Assembly (NCBI GenBank): GCA_947471745.1
Contig: CANJKZ010001036.1
Coordinates: 1,132,001 to 1,196,000 of the forward strand
Source of the DNA: Closterium sp. Naga37s-1
Taxonomy: Eukaryota > Streptophyta > Zygnematophyceae > Desmidiales > Closteriaceae
Length of the DNA stretch: 64,000 nt
Direction of reading: 5' to 3'
Within the stretch, counting starts at the first letter, position 1. Each line of letters opens with the position of its first letter. The notes under the pieces were generated by a model. The model worked only from the letters and a program-made list of their open reading frames with translations. It ran no database searches and was not told the origin of the DNA. Position numbers and translations under genes: made by a program. Below are positions 1 through 10,361 of this stretch, piece after piece.

Positions 1-428
1 CCCTTTCGGATGGCAAATGATTTTGAGAGCATCAACCCTAAACTCCTTGCGACAAGGCGTTCAAGGTTATTTCTACAATAAAGGCATGCCATTCGGAAGG
101 GTATTATTTTCCCACCTCCAAAATTATCCCACGTTGCATTAATTACACATTTTTTAAATAAAATTATTGTCGCCTTTCCGGGGAATTTTTCCCATTTTGC
201 AATTATGCAATCATGCTTGCAAAAATATAATTGTACTTGTAAGTACTATATTTCCGAGCTTAAAATAGATATGAATCTACTCTGAAACTATTTGGTCCGT
301 GGTAATTGAACAAACGCAATCCTTCAAAGTCACGGCGGGAATCGTTCAATATCGATAAAACGGTCCGTGAAATCTTTCAATTTAACAAATTCCTTTTAGT
401 CAGGATCATTTCGGCGGGAGTTTCATCT

Positions 429-530
429 AGTTACCATTCGCGTGATCATTCGCCTGTGCTAAGTTACCAATTGCGTGAAACGAGTTACCAAACGCGTGAA
501 AATGTACTGTAATAGTTACTGTACGCGTTA
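429..530. repeat. Degenerate GTTACCA-N2-4-GCGTGA repeats
   Basis: Four spaced copies of a 17-bp motif (AGTTACCATTCGCGTGA at 429, variants at 462, 483 and 514) lie within 100 bp. Clustered short subterminal motifs of this kind are typical of hAT-type DNA transposon ends, and the coding remnant next to them may be hAT-like. That link is inference. The rest of 1-480 is AT-rich and holds no gene I can support. Confidence 0.45.
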
Positions 531-773
531 AAGAGCCCCATGTATGTTACCATTGGCATACTTTCCCCAATATGATTGGTGAAACAATCGACAGTACATG
601 TGCTGTACCTTGCTCTGGTCTTGTGACCTGAACAAAAATGCCCCACATCTGCCCTTGAAACTACGGACGACTTCTCTGGCAAGGTGGTTCGTGATGGCTG
701 GTTCAAACTGGGGGCACAAACTCTGTACGACACCTTTTGTCTGGAAGCCAGCAGCATTCTCCACCACGCACAC
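528..773 (-). pseudogene. Possible hAT-like transposase fragment
   Basis: An open minus-strand stretch of about 80 codons contains a segment (LCPQFEPAITNHLAREVV) resembling the part of hAT transposases where a conserved 'L-P-x-(F/Y)-x-P-(S/A)' run precedes a short helix. There is no upstream BED zinc finger and no downstream dimerisation domain. Subterminal-like repeats lie just beside it. The similarity is weak and read by eye, so this could equally be an exon of an unrelated gene. Nothing suggests it is functional. Confidence 0.25.
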
Positions 774-1411
774 TGTAAGCTACAGTGGTAGAGATTTGGA
801 AAGAAATGCAAAATGACCGAGGGACTTGTTCTGCCGTTGCAAGCTGCGATTCCTGTCATCGCACGGGCAGACCACACGCCAAATCTGGGGGTGTTGTAAG
901 TTGCCGACTGCTACACCTTAACTCTCAAATGCTACACGCTAAAACGGCTGTCTGCTTATTGAATAAAAGAAGCATCCTGCACCATGTGGTTGGCTGTCCC
1001 TTATCTATACCATCCCCAGACAGCTGCCTATACCAAATCAGCGCACAGAATACGAGTAATTTACTATTTAAGCAAGATAACGGTCCTTGCGCTTGTGCCC
1101 TACTTTAAGTGGCTGGCTATCCCTAATTGGCGCATAACATACGAGTCGTCAATGGACGGGAGCACAGGAGAAGGAAATTGTGCATGGCCTACTGATGGAA
1201 TTAATATCTCTTCCAGTTGTTTCAAACATTTCCTGGCTCGGTCGATAAATTTCTCTTGATGACTGCAATAGGAGAGGAAAGAAAACAAGTAATACTGATA
1301 AGTTGTCCTGGGTATGGTGGGAGAGCTGGAAAATCAAATAAGATGAAAAAATCCTGGAGGGAGGAGAAGATAGTGGGTTACATATGAGGCTGTATCAGCC
1401 AAAAGGGAGAG

Positions 1412-1474
1412 GGACGTGGTGGGGGGAGAGGGGGGGGGAGGGTGGGGGGGGGGGGAGAGGGAGGGGGAGGAGCA

Positions 1475-1505
<31 letters not shown>

Positions 1506-1506
1506 C
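1412..1506 (+). repeat. Long G tract
   Basis: About 95 bp of almost pure G, ending in roughly 28 consecutive G. It can form G-quadruplexes on the plus strand and is a likely place for length errors in assembly. Apart from this tract, 880-1590 holds nothing I can identify. Confidence 0.9.
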
Positions 1507-1591
1507 TTACAGCTTGCAAACGAATTATCGTCCAATGTACGTGGGAAAGAAAACACAATTGGATAAGAGGCGGATAGACACTACTGACAAC

Positions 1592-1625
1592 AGCTTCTGC
1601 GAATGGACGTAAACACTTGAACATA
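1592..1625 (-). repeat. Echo of the exon end at 1662
   Basis: Read on the minus strand this is a diverged copy of the last ~30 bases of the coding exon that ends at 1662 (shared core TCAAG...CGTCCATTCGCAGAAG). It lies about 40 bp downstream in the predicted intron and lacks the GTGGGT donor. It is one instance of the exon-edge duplication seen throughout the window. Confidence 0.6.
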
Positions 1626-1661
1626 AAGAATATTGAGACGTATCGTTAATAGATCACCCAC

Positions 1662-2685
1662 CTTCTGCGGATGGACTTGAATCTTTGAACATGTGAGTGC
1701 AGCAGCTGCTCTGGAGAAAGACATGATGCCCATGCGGGCCCATCCATCTCTCCCCGCCCGTCACCTTGTTCACACTGCTCGTTGCGCTCTCTCCTCCTCT
1801 TGTTCACTCTCTCCCGCTCCTCATTACCCTCCGCCTTCTCCATCCCCTCCTCTTCTTCCTTCTCATCCACCACCCCTTCTTCCTTCTCCCCCTCCACCTC
1901 CCATTTCTTGCCAGCCCTCCTGCCGGGTCTATGTGTTTGTGGACTCCCCATCCGTTCTTGACTCTGCTGATCCTGTTGACTATGTTGACTTTCCTGCCTT
2001 TTTTGCAGCCATCTCTCCAGCTCGCCACTAGGCTGCACGTTCCCCCCACGCGCAAAAGAGACATGGCGAAACTGAAAAAGAGGTGACGCTTCCCGTTCTG
2101 ATTCTCGTTGTAATTCTAGTTGAGATTTCTGTTGCAATTCTATTTCAGCTTCAGCACCGGTGATTCTCAGTGCGTCCCCCTCCACTGCTGCTCCTTCACG
2201 TCGTTCCTCTATTAACCGAAGTTTTGCAACTGCGGCTTCGTTTCCTGCTGAAATCCCTCCTGCGATTTCCGCTGCTAGCTCGTCTGGTCCTGGTCCTCCC
2301 GCTGCCGGCGCTGCTGCTGCGCGTACTACCGGCGCTTGCACTAGCGTTGATGCTATCCCCGCAGCAGCTGCTGACGGCATGTGCAAGAGCTGCCGACCCA
2401 TTGGATGACGAGACGAGTGCGAGATCAACGGCCCTGATGCAACCAGATGCGACGGAGCATTTTCAGAAACCCCAGTACCGTAGCTTGCTCCTTGAATCCT
2501 CTCGCGACAAAGGCGATAGAGAGAAAGCGATTCGATGTGCGACACCGCGGCCAACTGCGGGATCGTGTCCTCGTGATGTCGCCATTGTTGCGACAGTAGC
2601 TGCTGCTGCTGCTGCTGCTCTCGCTGCCAATCCTTCTGCGGTTGGAGATGAAGCTCGTTCGACATCCCAGAGCGCGATGTGTCAG
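1662..2685 (-). CDS. Exon of unrecognised Q/E/R-rich protein
   Basis: A long minus-strand frame with ATG at 2665 reads about 334 codons to a strong donor (CAGAAG^GTGGGTGA at 1662/1661); without splicing it ends at 1646. A possible acceptor (CTTCAG) at 2686 leaves the frame open upstream of the ATG, so this may be an internal exon. The product begins with a Q-rich segment, then an Ala/Gly/Pro-rich stretch near residues 100-130, then a highly charged E/K/R region with a basic cluster (NKRRRERN) that could be a nuclear localisation signal. No enzymatic domain is visible and I do not recognise the family. The 3' edge of the exon is echoed downstream at 1592-1625, as in the identified host genes, which supports a real exon. 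Upstream lies a 30-bp poly-A tract (2716-2745; poly-T on the coding strand). The next exon would lie below 1590 and was not found. Confidence 0.5.
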
Positions 2686-2712
2686 CTGAAGGGAGATGGC
2701 AAGAATTGTTGA

Positions 2713-2715
<3 letters not shown>

Positions 2716-2745
<30 letters not shown>
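2716..2745. repeat. Poly-A tract
   Basis: About 30 consecutive A on the plus strand, directly upstream (on the minus strand) of the Q/E/R-rich exon. It could be an intron polypyrimidine tract or a retroposed tail. No adjacent retroelement end is visible. From here to about 3080 I see no gene. Confidence 0.85.
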
Positions 2746-2750
<5 letters not shown>

Positions 2751-3079
2751 GGAAGGTGTAAGGTTGCTGCCGCCGCCGCCGCCGCTGTTGCTGCTGACGC
2801 TGGTCAGCAGACCCTCTAACAGAAGTTATATGCTGACTCACGCATAATTTGTGCGGAGAGAAGCAAAAAAGAGCTAGTGAACGGGATACTAATATCCTGG
2901 TTGAGGAACATTTTAGCCTAGTGAGGTATGGTTGAGCTCGTCTCACGAAGTCAACGATGTGGTTACAAGTAGCAATTACCGAAGCGTGGAAAATAGATGG
3001 CGAACCCAACAACAGTAGCGAGTATAATGGAGACAATTAGGGTTCCATGAGCTTAGGTTGTGAACCCAACAACAGCGAG

Positions 3080-6000
3080 CGAGTGCGTGTGCGCTCAGCA
3101 AACCACTCGCGCAGCTGCTGCGGGGAGAGAGGCTCCGCCGGGGAGACAGTCGTGGCGAGGCACTCGCAGGACCTCCAAAAAAAGCAGTACCAGACTCCGC
3201 ACCCTCAGACTCAGCACCCCAAGGCTCCGCACCCTCAGGCTCCGCACCCTCAGGCTCAGCACCCCGAGGCTCCGCACCCGTAGGCTCAGCACCCCCAGAC
3301 GCAGTACCCCCAGACGCAGCACCCCCAGACGCAGCACCTCCAGACGCAGCACCTCGAGCAGCACCTGAGTCTATAGCGACCTCGACAGGTTCAGCCCCGG
3401 GGAGTGGGTCTACCTGAGACACACCTGAGGGAGCAGGACCCTGGGGGGGGAGGGGGTCTACCGTGTTAGAATTTAAGCTGTCTGAATAGGATCGTAGTCT
3501 TAGGATAGTAGCTTCCTGTAGCAGTGGAAGTCTTATATGAGTGACTTGTAACAGGATTAATATCTCTGAAATCAAGTATATTAAGAAATGACAAACATAC
3601 AGAATATATACTAGGATAAAGTACCTATTCGCTTAATGTACCTATTAGCCTGAAACGGTATGTGACTATTCGCGATACCTACAGCTACTGCTGACGTCAT
3701 CCTAGGGCGCGTAGCGCTTTGTTGACGTCAGCCTATCGGTACTTTTACTGTACTAACTACACTACACGAATTCCTTGAAGTGCACAAGTCTTGATATTAT
3801 CTCAACATACCGGAAGGGGACCTAGAGCAAGGAAGAGCGGCGAGGATGGGAGAAGGGCAGAGCGGTAGGGGAAGAGACGGTAAAAGGGAACCGACTCGTC
3901 AAACGTGACGTCCTGTGAAGGGAAGACACGGCGCGAGGTGAGGTGGTAAAACTGCCAGCCAGGCGCGTCAGGGGGAAAGCCAAGGAAGACGCGGGGAATA
4001 GCGCGGGCGGAGAGCTTGTCCGCGAACGTATCGCGAACAAAGGCACGAGAACCCCAGACCCGGAACACCGACGCATCGCCAACCTTCCTTGTCCAACGCA
4101 GTGTAGGCGAGGTCTCCGGCAAGGAGACACGGGGCCAGAGGTTGAGCTGATGCGCAGCGTACTGGACCGCAAACGGCCACAGAAAATGGGGAGTAGCCGC
4201 ATGGAGCATGGAGGTACGAACGACCTCCATGACTAAGCCCATGCGACGCTCAGCTATCCCATTTTGCTGAGAGGAGGCCGGAAGCATTAACGACTGGAGA
4301 ATGCCCTCCCCACGACAAAATTCCTGCAGGAGGTCGAAGGAGAACTCACCACCTCTGTCAGAGTGCAGACGCAGGACAGGAAGGTCCTGACGGAACCGCT
4401 CGCGTAGCTGGAGACGGACTGTGCAGATCCAAGAGATCAAGACCTCATGGACCTCACCCTTGCTGCGCAAGGGGAAGACCGTGGTGTAACACGTGTAGTG
4501 GTCAACAACCAGCAGAAAGTAGCGCTCGCGGCCCTGTCCACTGACGCGGGCTGGGCCCCACACGTCCATGTGGAGAGTCTGCAGGGGAGCGGTCGTCGGG
4601 GGAAACGAGGAGGAGTGAGGAGCGGTGCGCTGCCGCCCTCAACGCAAGGAAGGCAGGACAGGGCAGGCGAGGGTGGCAGGGGAGGCAGGAACCTGGGAAG
4701 ACCAGAGACAAGAGGACGAGAGTGCATACCACGAAGGCGTGGCAGGGAGGGGTGACCAAGGCGGTGGTGCCAAATGAGGGTCTGGTGCGACAGGAGGCGA
4801 CACGAGCAAGGGGGTGCTACCGGACCTTACGCGGACACTTGAGCAGACGCAGTTACCTGAGGAGGCTCGGTAGTCAGTGTGTACAGACTCGACCCAGGCT
4901 GACGGGTGAACGTGGCCAGGTTACGGCCCGTCCGTGTACACGTGCATATCGACACACGCTGACCCCCGGGAGTGGTGGTAGTAACCATCGCATCCTGGAG
5001 GGCAGCGGTACTCACCAAGTTCGTAGAGAACGAGGGGAGGTGAAGACATGACAGTGAGCCAGACGGAACCGCCGGGCACAGGAGAACAGTGGAGGAACGG
5101 GCAAGAACTGGGCCCCCTGAGGGGTCAGCCAGTCTGACCGGTACATGTGCAGAGAGAGGAGTGAGGGTGGTGTTGTCGCGAAAAAAACAGCGGGAAGCAC
5201 TTGATTCAACTGTAAAGGTGTGCAAGGCCTCAGCAGGCGCAGTACCAGGGAGAGCAGACTCACTAGCACCTAGAGCAGCAACCTCTATACCTGGGTCAGG
5301 CGGCACACACAGGTAACAGTAGCCCTCAGCACTAACAGTTAAGGCATACATGGCAGCAAGGATAGCATCTTAGTCAAGATCAAAGTTAGCAACTCCAGAC
5401 CTAAGCAGCTCTGCCCAGTGGGGGCGCTCGGCCTCATCACCAAACTCTGCGCGCCAAGCGTCGTCTAGGCGGGAGAAGCAGCGGTGCTGAGTGTGAGGCT
5501 TCCCGCATGTCTGACCAGCACGGTCACCCATGCGAATGACATACGGGCAGCTAACACTACCCCTAGATGCCCCACGCTGAGAAAACCACTCACGAAGCTG
5601 CTGAGGCGAAGGGGTCTCGCTCCGACGCTGCTGCTACTGCCGCTGGCCACCGCCAGAACCTCCCCTCTGAACAGCTCCACCCTGACTGCCACCACTCCCA
5701 CCGCTGCCACTACCGCCACTCTCACCGCTGCCTCCACTGCCGCCACCAAAGCCCCCACTCCCGTCACCACTCCCACCGGTGCCACCACCTCCACTACCTC
5801 CACCACCTCCACTGCCGCCCCCACTACCACCCCCGCTGCCACCTCCACTACTCCTGCCACCCTTGCCCTTGCTGCTGCGGCGCTTCCCACTAGCAGAAGC
5901 AGCCCCGACATCCTCAGCACCAAGGACGTCAACAGCAGCAGCAGAAGCGTAGGAGGGGGCAAGGGGGGAGGGGGAACACCCCTCAAAGAAGGGTGTGCGA

Positions 6001-6648
6001 GGAGTGCCACGAGCGGCATCCACAGCGACTACACTAGTCTCAGCTGCAAGGAGGTGCTGCTCGAGCAGGTCAACAGTGAGGTCTGTGGGGTCAAGTGCAA
6101 GAAAGTGGTCCCTGACTGCGCAAAGAGAGTCAGGGAGGTGGGTGACTATGAAGTAGAGAGTGATGTACATCGGCGGGGGGGGGGGGGGTCCTGTCAAGAA
6201 ACTCTGCTGGGAGGGCAGCGCGGTAGCAAACGTCGCTAGTGCGAAGGTGGGTAACGAGGTCCTCTACTATGGCAAAGGCGGATAGCTCGGGAAACAGGTA
6301 GGGCAGTATAAGACGGCCTAGAGCATCAGTGCCAGGGGAGGAGTAACGGGCGACTACAGCGTCGTACAGTGCTTTAGCTATCTTGTGCTGTCCGAAGTGA
6401 GCGCATTCGACTAACGGCAAGTGGTTGCGAATGGCTAAGCGAGCAGCAGCGTCACGGGTAAGCTACTGTGAGCGAGTCGCACTGTCTGCTGTGGCGAGAG
6501 GGGCGAGAGAGGCTCCAGACGTGTGGTGAAACAACGAAACGTTGTCTCTAGAGTCGCTCAGTAGGTACAGCTGTAAGTCGTCGAGCCACGTGTCGAACTG
6601 GATCGTACGGCCCTCATGATCTAACGTGAGGACACAGAGAGAAGCCAT
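3080..6648 (-). pseudogene. Copia element 1 gag-pol remnant
   Basis: Translation from ATG 6648 gives a copia-type gag (start MASLCVLTLDHEG) broken by an in-frame TAG near 6463 and by a frameshift at the 10-base G run near 6175-6188. A Gly/Ser-rich gag tail, a zinc-finger-like Cys/His segment and a protease region follow in shifting frames. From about 4569 to 3813 the integrase core is open, with the first Asp in a VVDHYT motif, the second in LHSDRGGE and the Glu in the QQNGIAERR region. After the solo LTR the frame resumes at 3463 with the Pro-rich and GAxSGGAEPEGA repeat spacer found between integrase and RT in this family, then ends. It cannot make a functional polyprotein. Its host sequence is the gypsy element. 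Confidence 0.8.
3464..3807. mobile_element. Solo LTR, 344 bp, TSD TACCG
   Basis: The insert starts TGTTAGAA and ends TCTCAACA, so it has TG...CA ends with short inverted repeats. It is flanked by the identical 5-bp duplications TACCG (3459-3463 and 3808-3812). Removing the insert and one TACCG restores the copia reading frame across the junction, with the PVDPLPP segment continuous as in element 2. No internal region remains, so this is a solo LTR left by LTR-LTR recombination. It carries two TGACGTCA palindromes (near 3692 and 3724), which are bZIP-type binding sites and candidate LTR promoter elements. Confidence 0.9.
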
Positions 6649-6699
6649 AGCGGGCAGAGCAGGGTGGCGCGCTACCAGCAGAGCAGCACGCAAGCAGGG

Positions 6700-7440
6700 C
6701 AGGGCGGCGCACGGCTAGGGTGGCCAGCAGCAGGGCGGGCAGGAGCCGGGCAGTGCAAGCAGCAGGGCGGGCATGCAAAGGGGCGGCGAGCGGGCTGCCA
6801 GAGGGCGGTGCGCAGGCTGCAAGGGGCGGCGAGCGGGCCGCAAGGGGCGGCGAGCGGGCTGCAAGGGACGGTGCGCAGGCTGCAAGAGGCGGCTAGCGGA
6901 CTGCAAGGGGCGGCGCGCGGGCTGCAAGAGGGCGGCGAGCGGGCTGCAGGGGCTGCGAGCGGGCCGTAAGCGGGCGGCGGGTGGGCTGCAGGGGTGGCGA
7001 GCAGGCTGCAAGGGCGGCGAGCGGGCCGTAGGCAGGTAGCAAGCGGGCTGCAGGGGCGGCGAGCGGGCCGCAGGCAAGCGGGGAGCGGGCGGCAGGGGCG
7101 GCGAGCGGGCCGTGAGCAAGCGGCGAGCGGGCGGCAGGGGTGGCGTAGCGGGCCTTGAGCAAGCGGCGAGTGGGTCGCACGGGCAGCGAGCGGGCAGCAA
7201 GGGCAGCGAGCGGGCCGCAATGGCGGCTAGCGGGCCGAGGGGCGGTGGGCGGGCCGCATGCGGGCGACGCGCGGGCTGCAGGGGCGGCGCGTGGGCCGTG
7301 AGCTGGTGGCGAGCGGGCTGCAGGGGCAGCGCGCTAGCTGCAGGGGCGGCTCGTGGGCTGCTAAGGGCGGCGCGTTGAGCTGCTAGGGGCGGTGCCGCGG
7401 CCAGAAGGGCGGCGCGTCAGTAGGGTAGGGCGGCAAGGCA
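6700..7440 (-). repeat. GC-rich degenerate minisatellite in copia leader
   Basis: Between the primer-binding site and gag lie about 740 bp of imperfect tandem units around GGGCGGCGAGCGGGCTGCA (roughly 14-24 bp, many indels). They form long spurious open frames on both strands. The leader of a related non-autonomous element (11590-12560) is also an iterated GC-rich tract with a different unit, so rapidly changing leader repeats may be a family habit. Confidence 0.85.
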
Positions 7441-7496
7441 GCTAGTGGGACAGCTCTGTGGTGGGCCCTAAAAAAATTTGGTTCTAGCGAAGGACT

Positions 7497-7509
7497 TGCT
7501 CTGAAACCA
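7497..7509 (-). promoter_or_regulatory. Primer-binding site of copia element 1
   Basis: On the minus strand, TGGTTTCAGAGCA follows directly after the LTR end TTTGACA. It differs by one base from TGGTATCAGAGC, the usual site complementary to the 3' end of plant initiator tRNA-Met. Confidence 0.8.
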
Positions 7510-7641
7510 TGTCAAACTAACAAACGAGAATGATTGAATTGAGCAGAATGTTGGGTTCAAATACTAACCCTAATTGGGTTGTACCCTTTATGGGCTACCC
7601 CACTACAACCTACACAATGTAAGCTCTAAATATTTTTTACA
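7510..7641 (-). repeat. 5' LTR of copia element 1
   Basis: About 132 bp; on the minus strand it begins TGTAAAAAATATT and ends TTTGACA, then the primer-binding site. It shares GTGGGGTAG, GGGTACAAC and CAATTCAATCATTCT with the LTR at 52448-52581. Its outer edge coincides with the loss of the gypsy chromodomain frame. Confidence 0.75.
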
Positions 7642-9204
7642 TTCGGTGGGTGTGCGGTCTTTCCAACGGATTAGGAATTCGATCCTGCGGGCTCTCCGTG
7701 GGTCACGTACTCGGTGGCTCAGTATTTTTTCAGGCGTGATGATTGGTTCTGTCGGCGGTCGTGTCATGCTGGCGGGGCGGTTGCGAGGCAGTTGGCTGGT
7801 GGATGGCACGTATGGGCGAAGCAGGCTGACGTGGAATGACGGGCTGATGTACCAGTGAGCAGGGAGGAGGAGGTGGACGGTGACAGGTGTGATCATGTGG
7901 CTGATGCGAAATGGCCAGCAATATCGGGAGTGGAGTTTTGGGGTGATGGGCAGGCAAAGGTTTTGAGTATCGAGTAGCACGAGGTCGTCGGGCTGGTAAG
8001 TGACGGGTTGGCGGTGGCGAAGGTTAGCGATGATGTTCGATTTTTTTATTGCGTCTGCTGCTCGGGTCCGTGCTGCTTGTAAAATTTCTGCGAACTGTTG
8101 CACGCGTGGCACCAGGTTGTCGGGATTCGGAGTCATGGGTACTGTGGGGTCTTGTCCGTAGTTCAGGTAAAATGGTGATTGTTGGGTCGTGGCGGATGGC
8201 GAGTTGTTGTACGCGAACTTGATGAGTGGCAGTTGCTGTTCCCAGGTGGTCGGGTCGTCGCACGTGGCTCGGATGAGTTGCTCCATTATCTTGTTTGTCC
8301 GTTCGGTCTCTCCGTCGGTCTCGGGGTGGTATGAAGAATTGAACAGTATTCGCGAGCCAAACTGCTGCTACATGTTCCGCCAGAAGTTGCTGATGAACTT
8401 CGTATCGCGGTGGCTGATGATCGATGCTGGTATCCCGTGTAGACGAATGACAGTGGTGATGAAGAGGCGGGCTGTTTCTTCGGCTGTGATTGATTTTTTG
8501 CAGGATGGGAAATGTGCCATTTTCGTCAGCCGATCGACAACGACCAGTATCGCGTCGTTCCCACTTGCTCCAGCCGGTAACCCCATGACGAAGTCCATCG
8601 TCATCTGCTCCCAAGCACGCTCTAGGGGCGGTATCGGCTGCAACTGCCCTGCCGGTCGTTTCCGTGATGACTTCATGAGTTGGCAGGTGGGGCACGATGC
8701 CACGTGTCGTTGCACCTCGATGAGCAATTCGGGCCAGTAGTAATATCGCTGCAGCTGCTGCCGTGTTTTCTCTACTCCGAAATGTCCTGAGGTAACCCCG
8801 TCGTGTGCCTCCTGTAGTAATAGCTCCCTTAGTAAAGTGTAGCCTGGTACCCAGATGCGGTCGGTGCTAGATTTTACGTAATAAACCCCCTTTGCTGCTG
8901 CGAACTGCTGCGAATTTCCACCTGTAAAGAACGGGTCGGTTTGATAGCCGTGGGTAAATAGTCCTGTTAGTAGGGGGCTGGTCTGGGCGAGTAGTATGGC
9001 GTGTATTTGGGCAGTGGGGCGGGTCAGTGCATCGGCAATGTTCGATGCTCCTTTTTTGTAGGTGACCGTGTAATGGAAATTTGACTCTAGGAAATCGAGC
9101 CAGCGGATCTGTCGTGGGTTGAGGTGGGGTTGTGCGCATAGGTACTGTAGTGATTTGTGGCCTGTCCGTACTGTCACGTCTGCGCGGTCAAGTAAAAGCG
9201 CCAC
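7642..9204 (-). pseudogene. Gypsy integrase and chromodomain remnant
   Basis: The 9204-8368 frame carries the end of RNase H, the integrase zinc-binding region (H...H...CPTCQ) and the first catalytic Asp in a VVVDRLTKMA motif. The second motif reads SHRDTKF where SDRD is usual, so the catalytic Asp is probably replaced by His. The frame stops at a TAG near 8366. It resumes through YHPETDGETER and the integrase C-terminus, then a chromodomain-like segment (RVRDPRRARRIEFLIRWKD) before running into the copia LTR. Chromodomains guide chromoviruses to heterochromatin marks. Not functional as it stands. Confidence 0.8.
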
Positions 9205-9287
9205 ACTTTGAACGCATGCACGATCGCGAGCATTTCGTGGTCGTGTATTGGGTAATTCTTCTCAGGCGGATGCAGTTTTCGTGACTC

Positions 9288-10361
9288 TTATGCGATGGGC
9301 TGTAGACCGTTGCCGAAGTCATGTAGCAGTACGGTTCCAATGGCGATGTGGCTTGTGTCTGTAACCACTTCGAATGGGCGGTGTGGGTCGGCGATGCGCA
9401 GTACAGGCGTTGAACAGAGAACATTTTTCAGGGCAGAGAAGGCAGCATGCTCTTTCTCCCCCCACGTAAAAGCGACCCCCTTTCTCAGCAAATCCGTCAG
9501 TGGTGCCGTTAACCTCGCCATGTCAGGGACGAACCGACGCACATAATTAACGAACCCTAAAAAACTCTGCAGCTCCGTGATGTTCGTCGGGGGGTGCCAC
9601 GCTTTCACCGTATCCAGCTTCTTTGGGTCGATCTCAACTCCAGCCTCCGAAATAACGTGCCCCAAAAATTCTAACATATCTTGGAAGAACTCGCACTTGG
9701 AACCCTTGGTCAGTGGTCTGTGCTTGTCTAAAACTTTAAACACTGCTTGCAGATCTCCTAAATGCTGCTGCTTATCACGACTATAGACTAGGATGTCGTA
9801 GAGGTAAATTATCACGCATTTATCTAAGAGCGGCCTAAACGCCTCGTTCATGGTCATCTGAAATGTCGTCGGTGCGTTGGTCAACCCGAATGGCATCACG
9901 GTGTACTTGAATGACCCGTACCTAGTTCTAAATGCCGTCTTGGCGCAGTCCGATGGTTCGACCCGAATCTGGTGGTAACCTCCCCGTAAATATATTTTCG
10001 AAAAGACCCATGCTTTTCGCAGTTGATCTATCAGTTCGTCGGCGCGGGGAATAGGGTATCGCGACTTTACTGTTACTCTGTTCAGTGCTCTGTAATCTAT
10101 ACACATGCGAAACCCTCTGTCTTTTTTCGGTGTGAACAGTATCGGTGCGGCGAACGGCGATGAACTGGGTCGGATGAATTTCTTCTCTAACAGGTAATCT
10201 AGCTGCTTCCTCAGTTCATCGAGCTCGGGTTGTGTCAGTCGAAACTGCCGCTGTACAGTTGGCTGTGCCCCCGGTTCTAATTCTATTCGGTGATCATGCG
10301 CCCGCTGGGGTGGCAGTCCCTCTGGTAAATTGTCCGGAAAAATCCCCGGGTACCGTTTCAA
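9288..10361 (-). pseudogene. Gypsy reverse transcriptase/RNase H, catalytic Asp lost
   Basis: An open 357-codon minus-strand frame covers the full RT fold and the start of RNase H. Family landmarks are clear (FRLTQPELDEL, RMCIDYRALN, VMPFGLTNAP, FLGFVNYVRRF). Two active-site aspartates are replaced by Tyr: motif A reads FSKIYLRGGYHQI where FSKIDLRSGYHQI is usual, and motif C reads YLYDILVYS where YLDD is usual. Both are single G-to-T changes on the coding strand. With the metal ligands gone the enzyme cannot polymerise, although the frame is still open. Confidence 0.85.

Larger units (their letters stand above)
3076..7641 (-). mobile_element. Ty1/copia element 1 (truncated, with nested solo LTR)
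   Basis: A minus-strand Ty1/copia retrotransposon with a 5' LTR at 7641-7510, a primer-binding site, a long GC-rich repeat leader (about 7450-6660), gag, protease, GAG-pre-integrase and integrase. It stops near 3080 inside the spacer between integrase and reverse transcriptase, so RT, RNase H and the 3' LTR are missing. A solo LTR (3464-3807) interrupts it. It sits at the end of the chromodomain region of the Ty3/gypsy element and therefore inserted into it or recombined with it. The element is related to copia element 2 (47.0-52.6 kb) in protein and in LTR motifs (GTGGGGTAG, CAATTCAATCATTCT). Confidence 0.85.

Noticed and set aside
1-101. Terminal inverted repeat (CCCTTTCGGATGGC at 1-14 against 88-101)
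   Set aside because: Two mismatches in 14 bases only 74 bp apart, with the window edge cutting off context; not enough to call an element.
5465-6019. Gly- or Val-rich proteins opposite copia gag
   Set aside because: Other-frame readings of the Gly/Ser-rich gag tail.
6672-7220. Arg/Pro/Ala- or Gly/Ala-rich proteins in the copia leader
   Set aside because: Minisatellite upstream of gag; no start context or domain.
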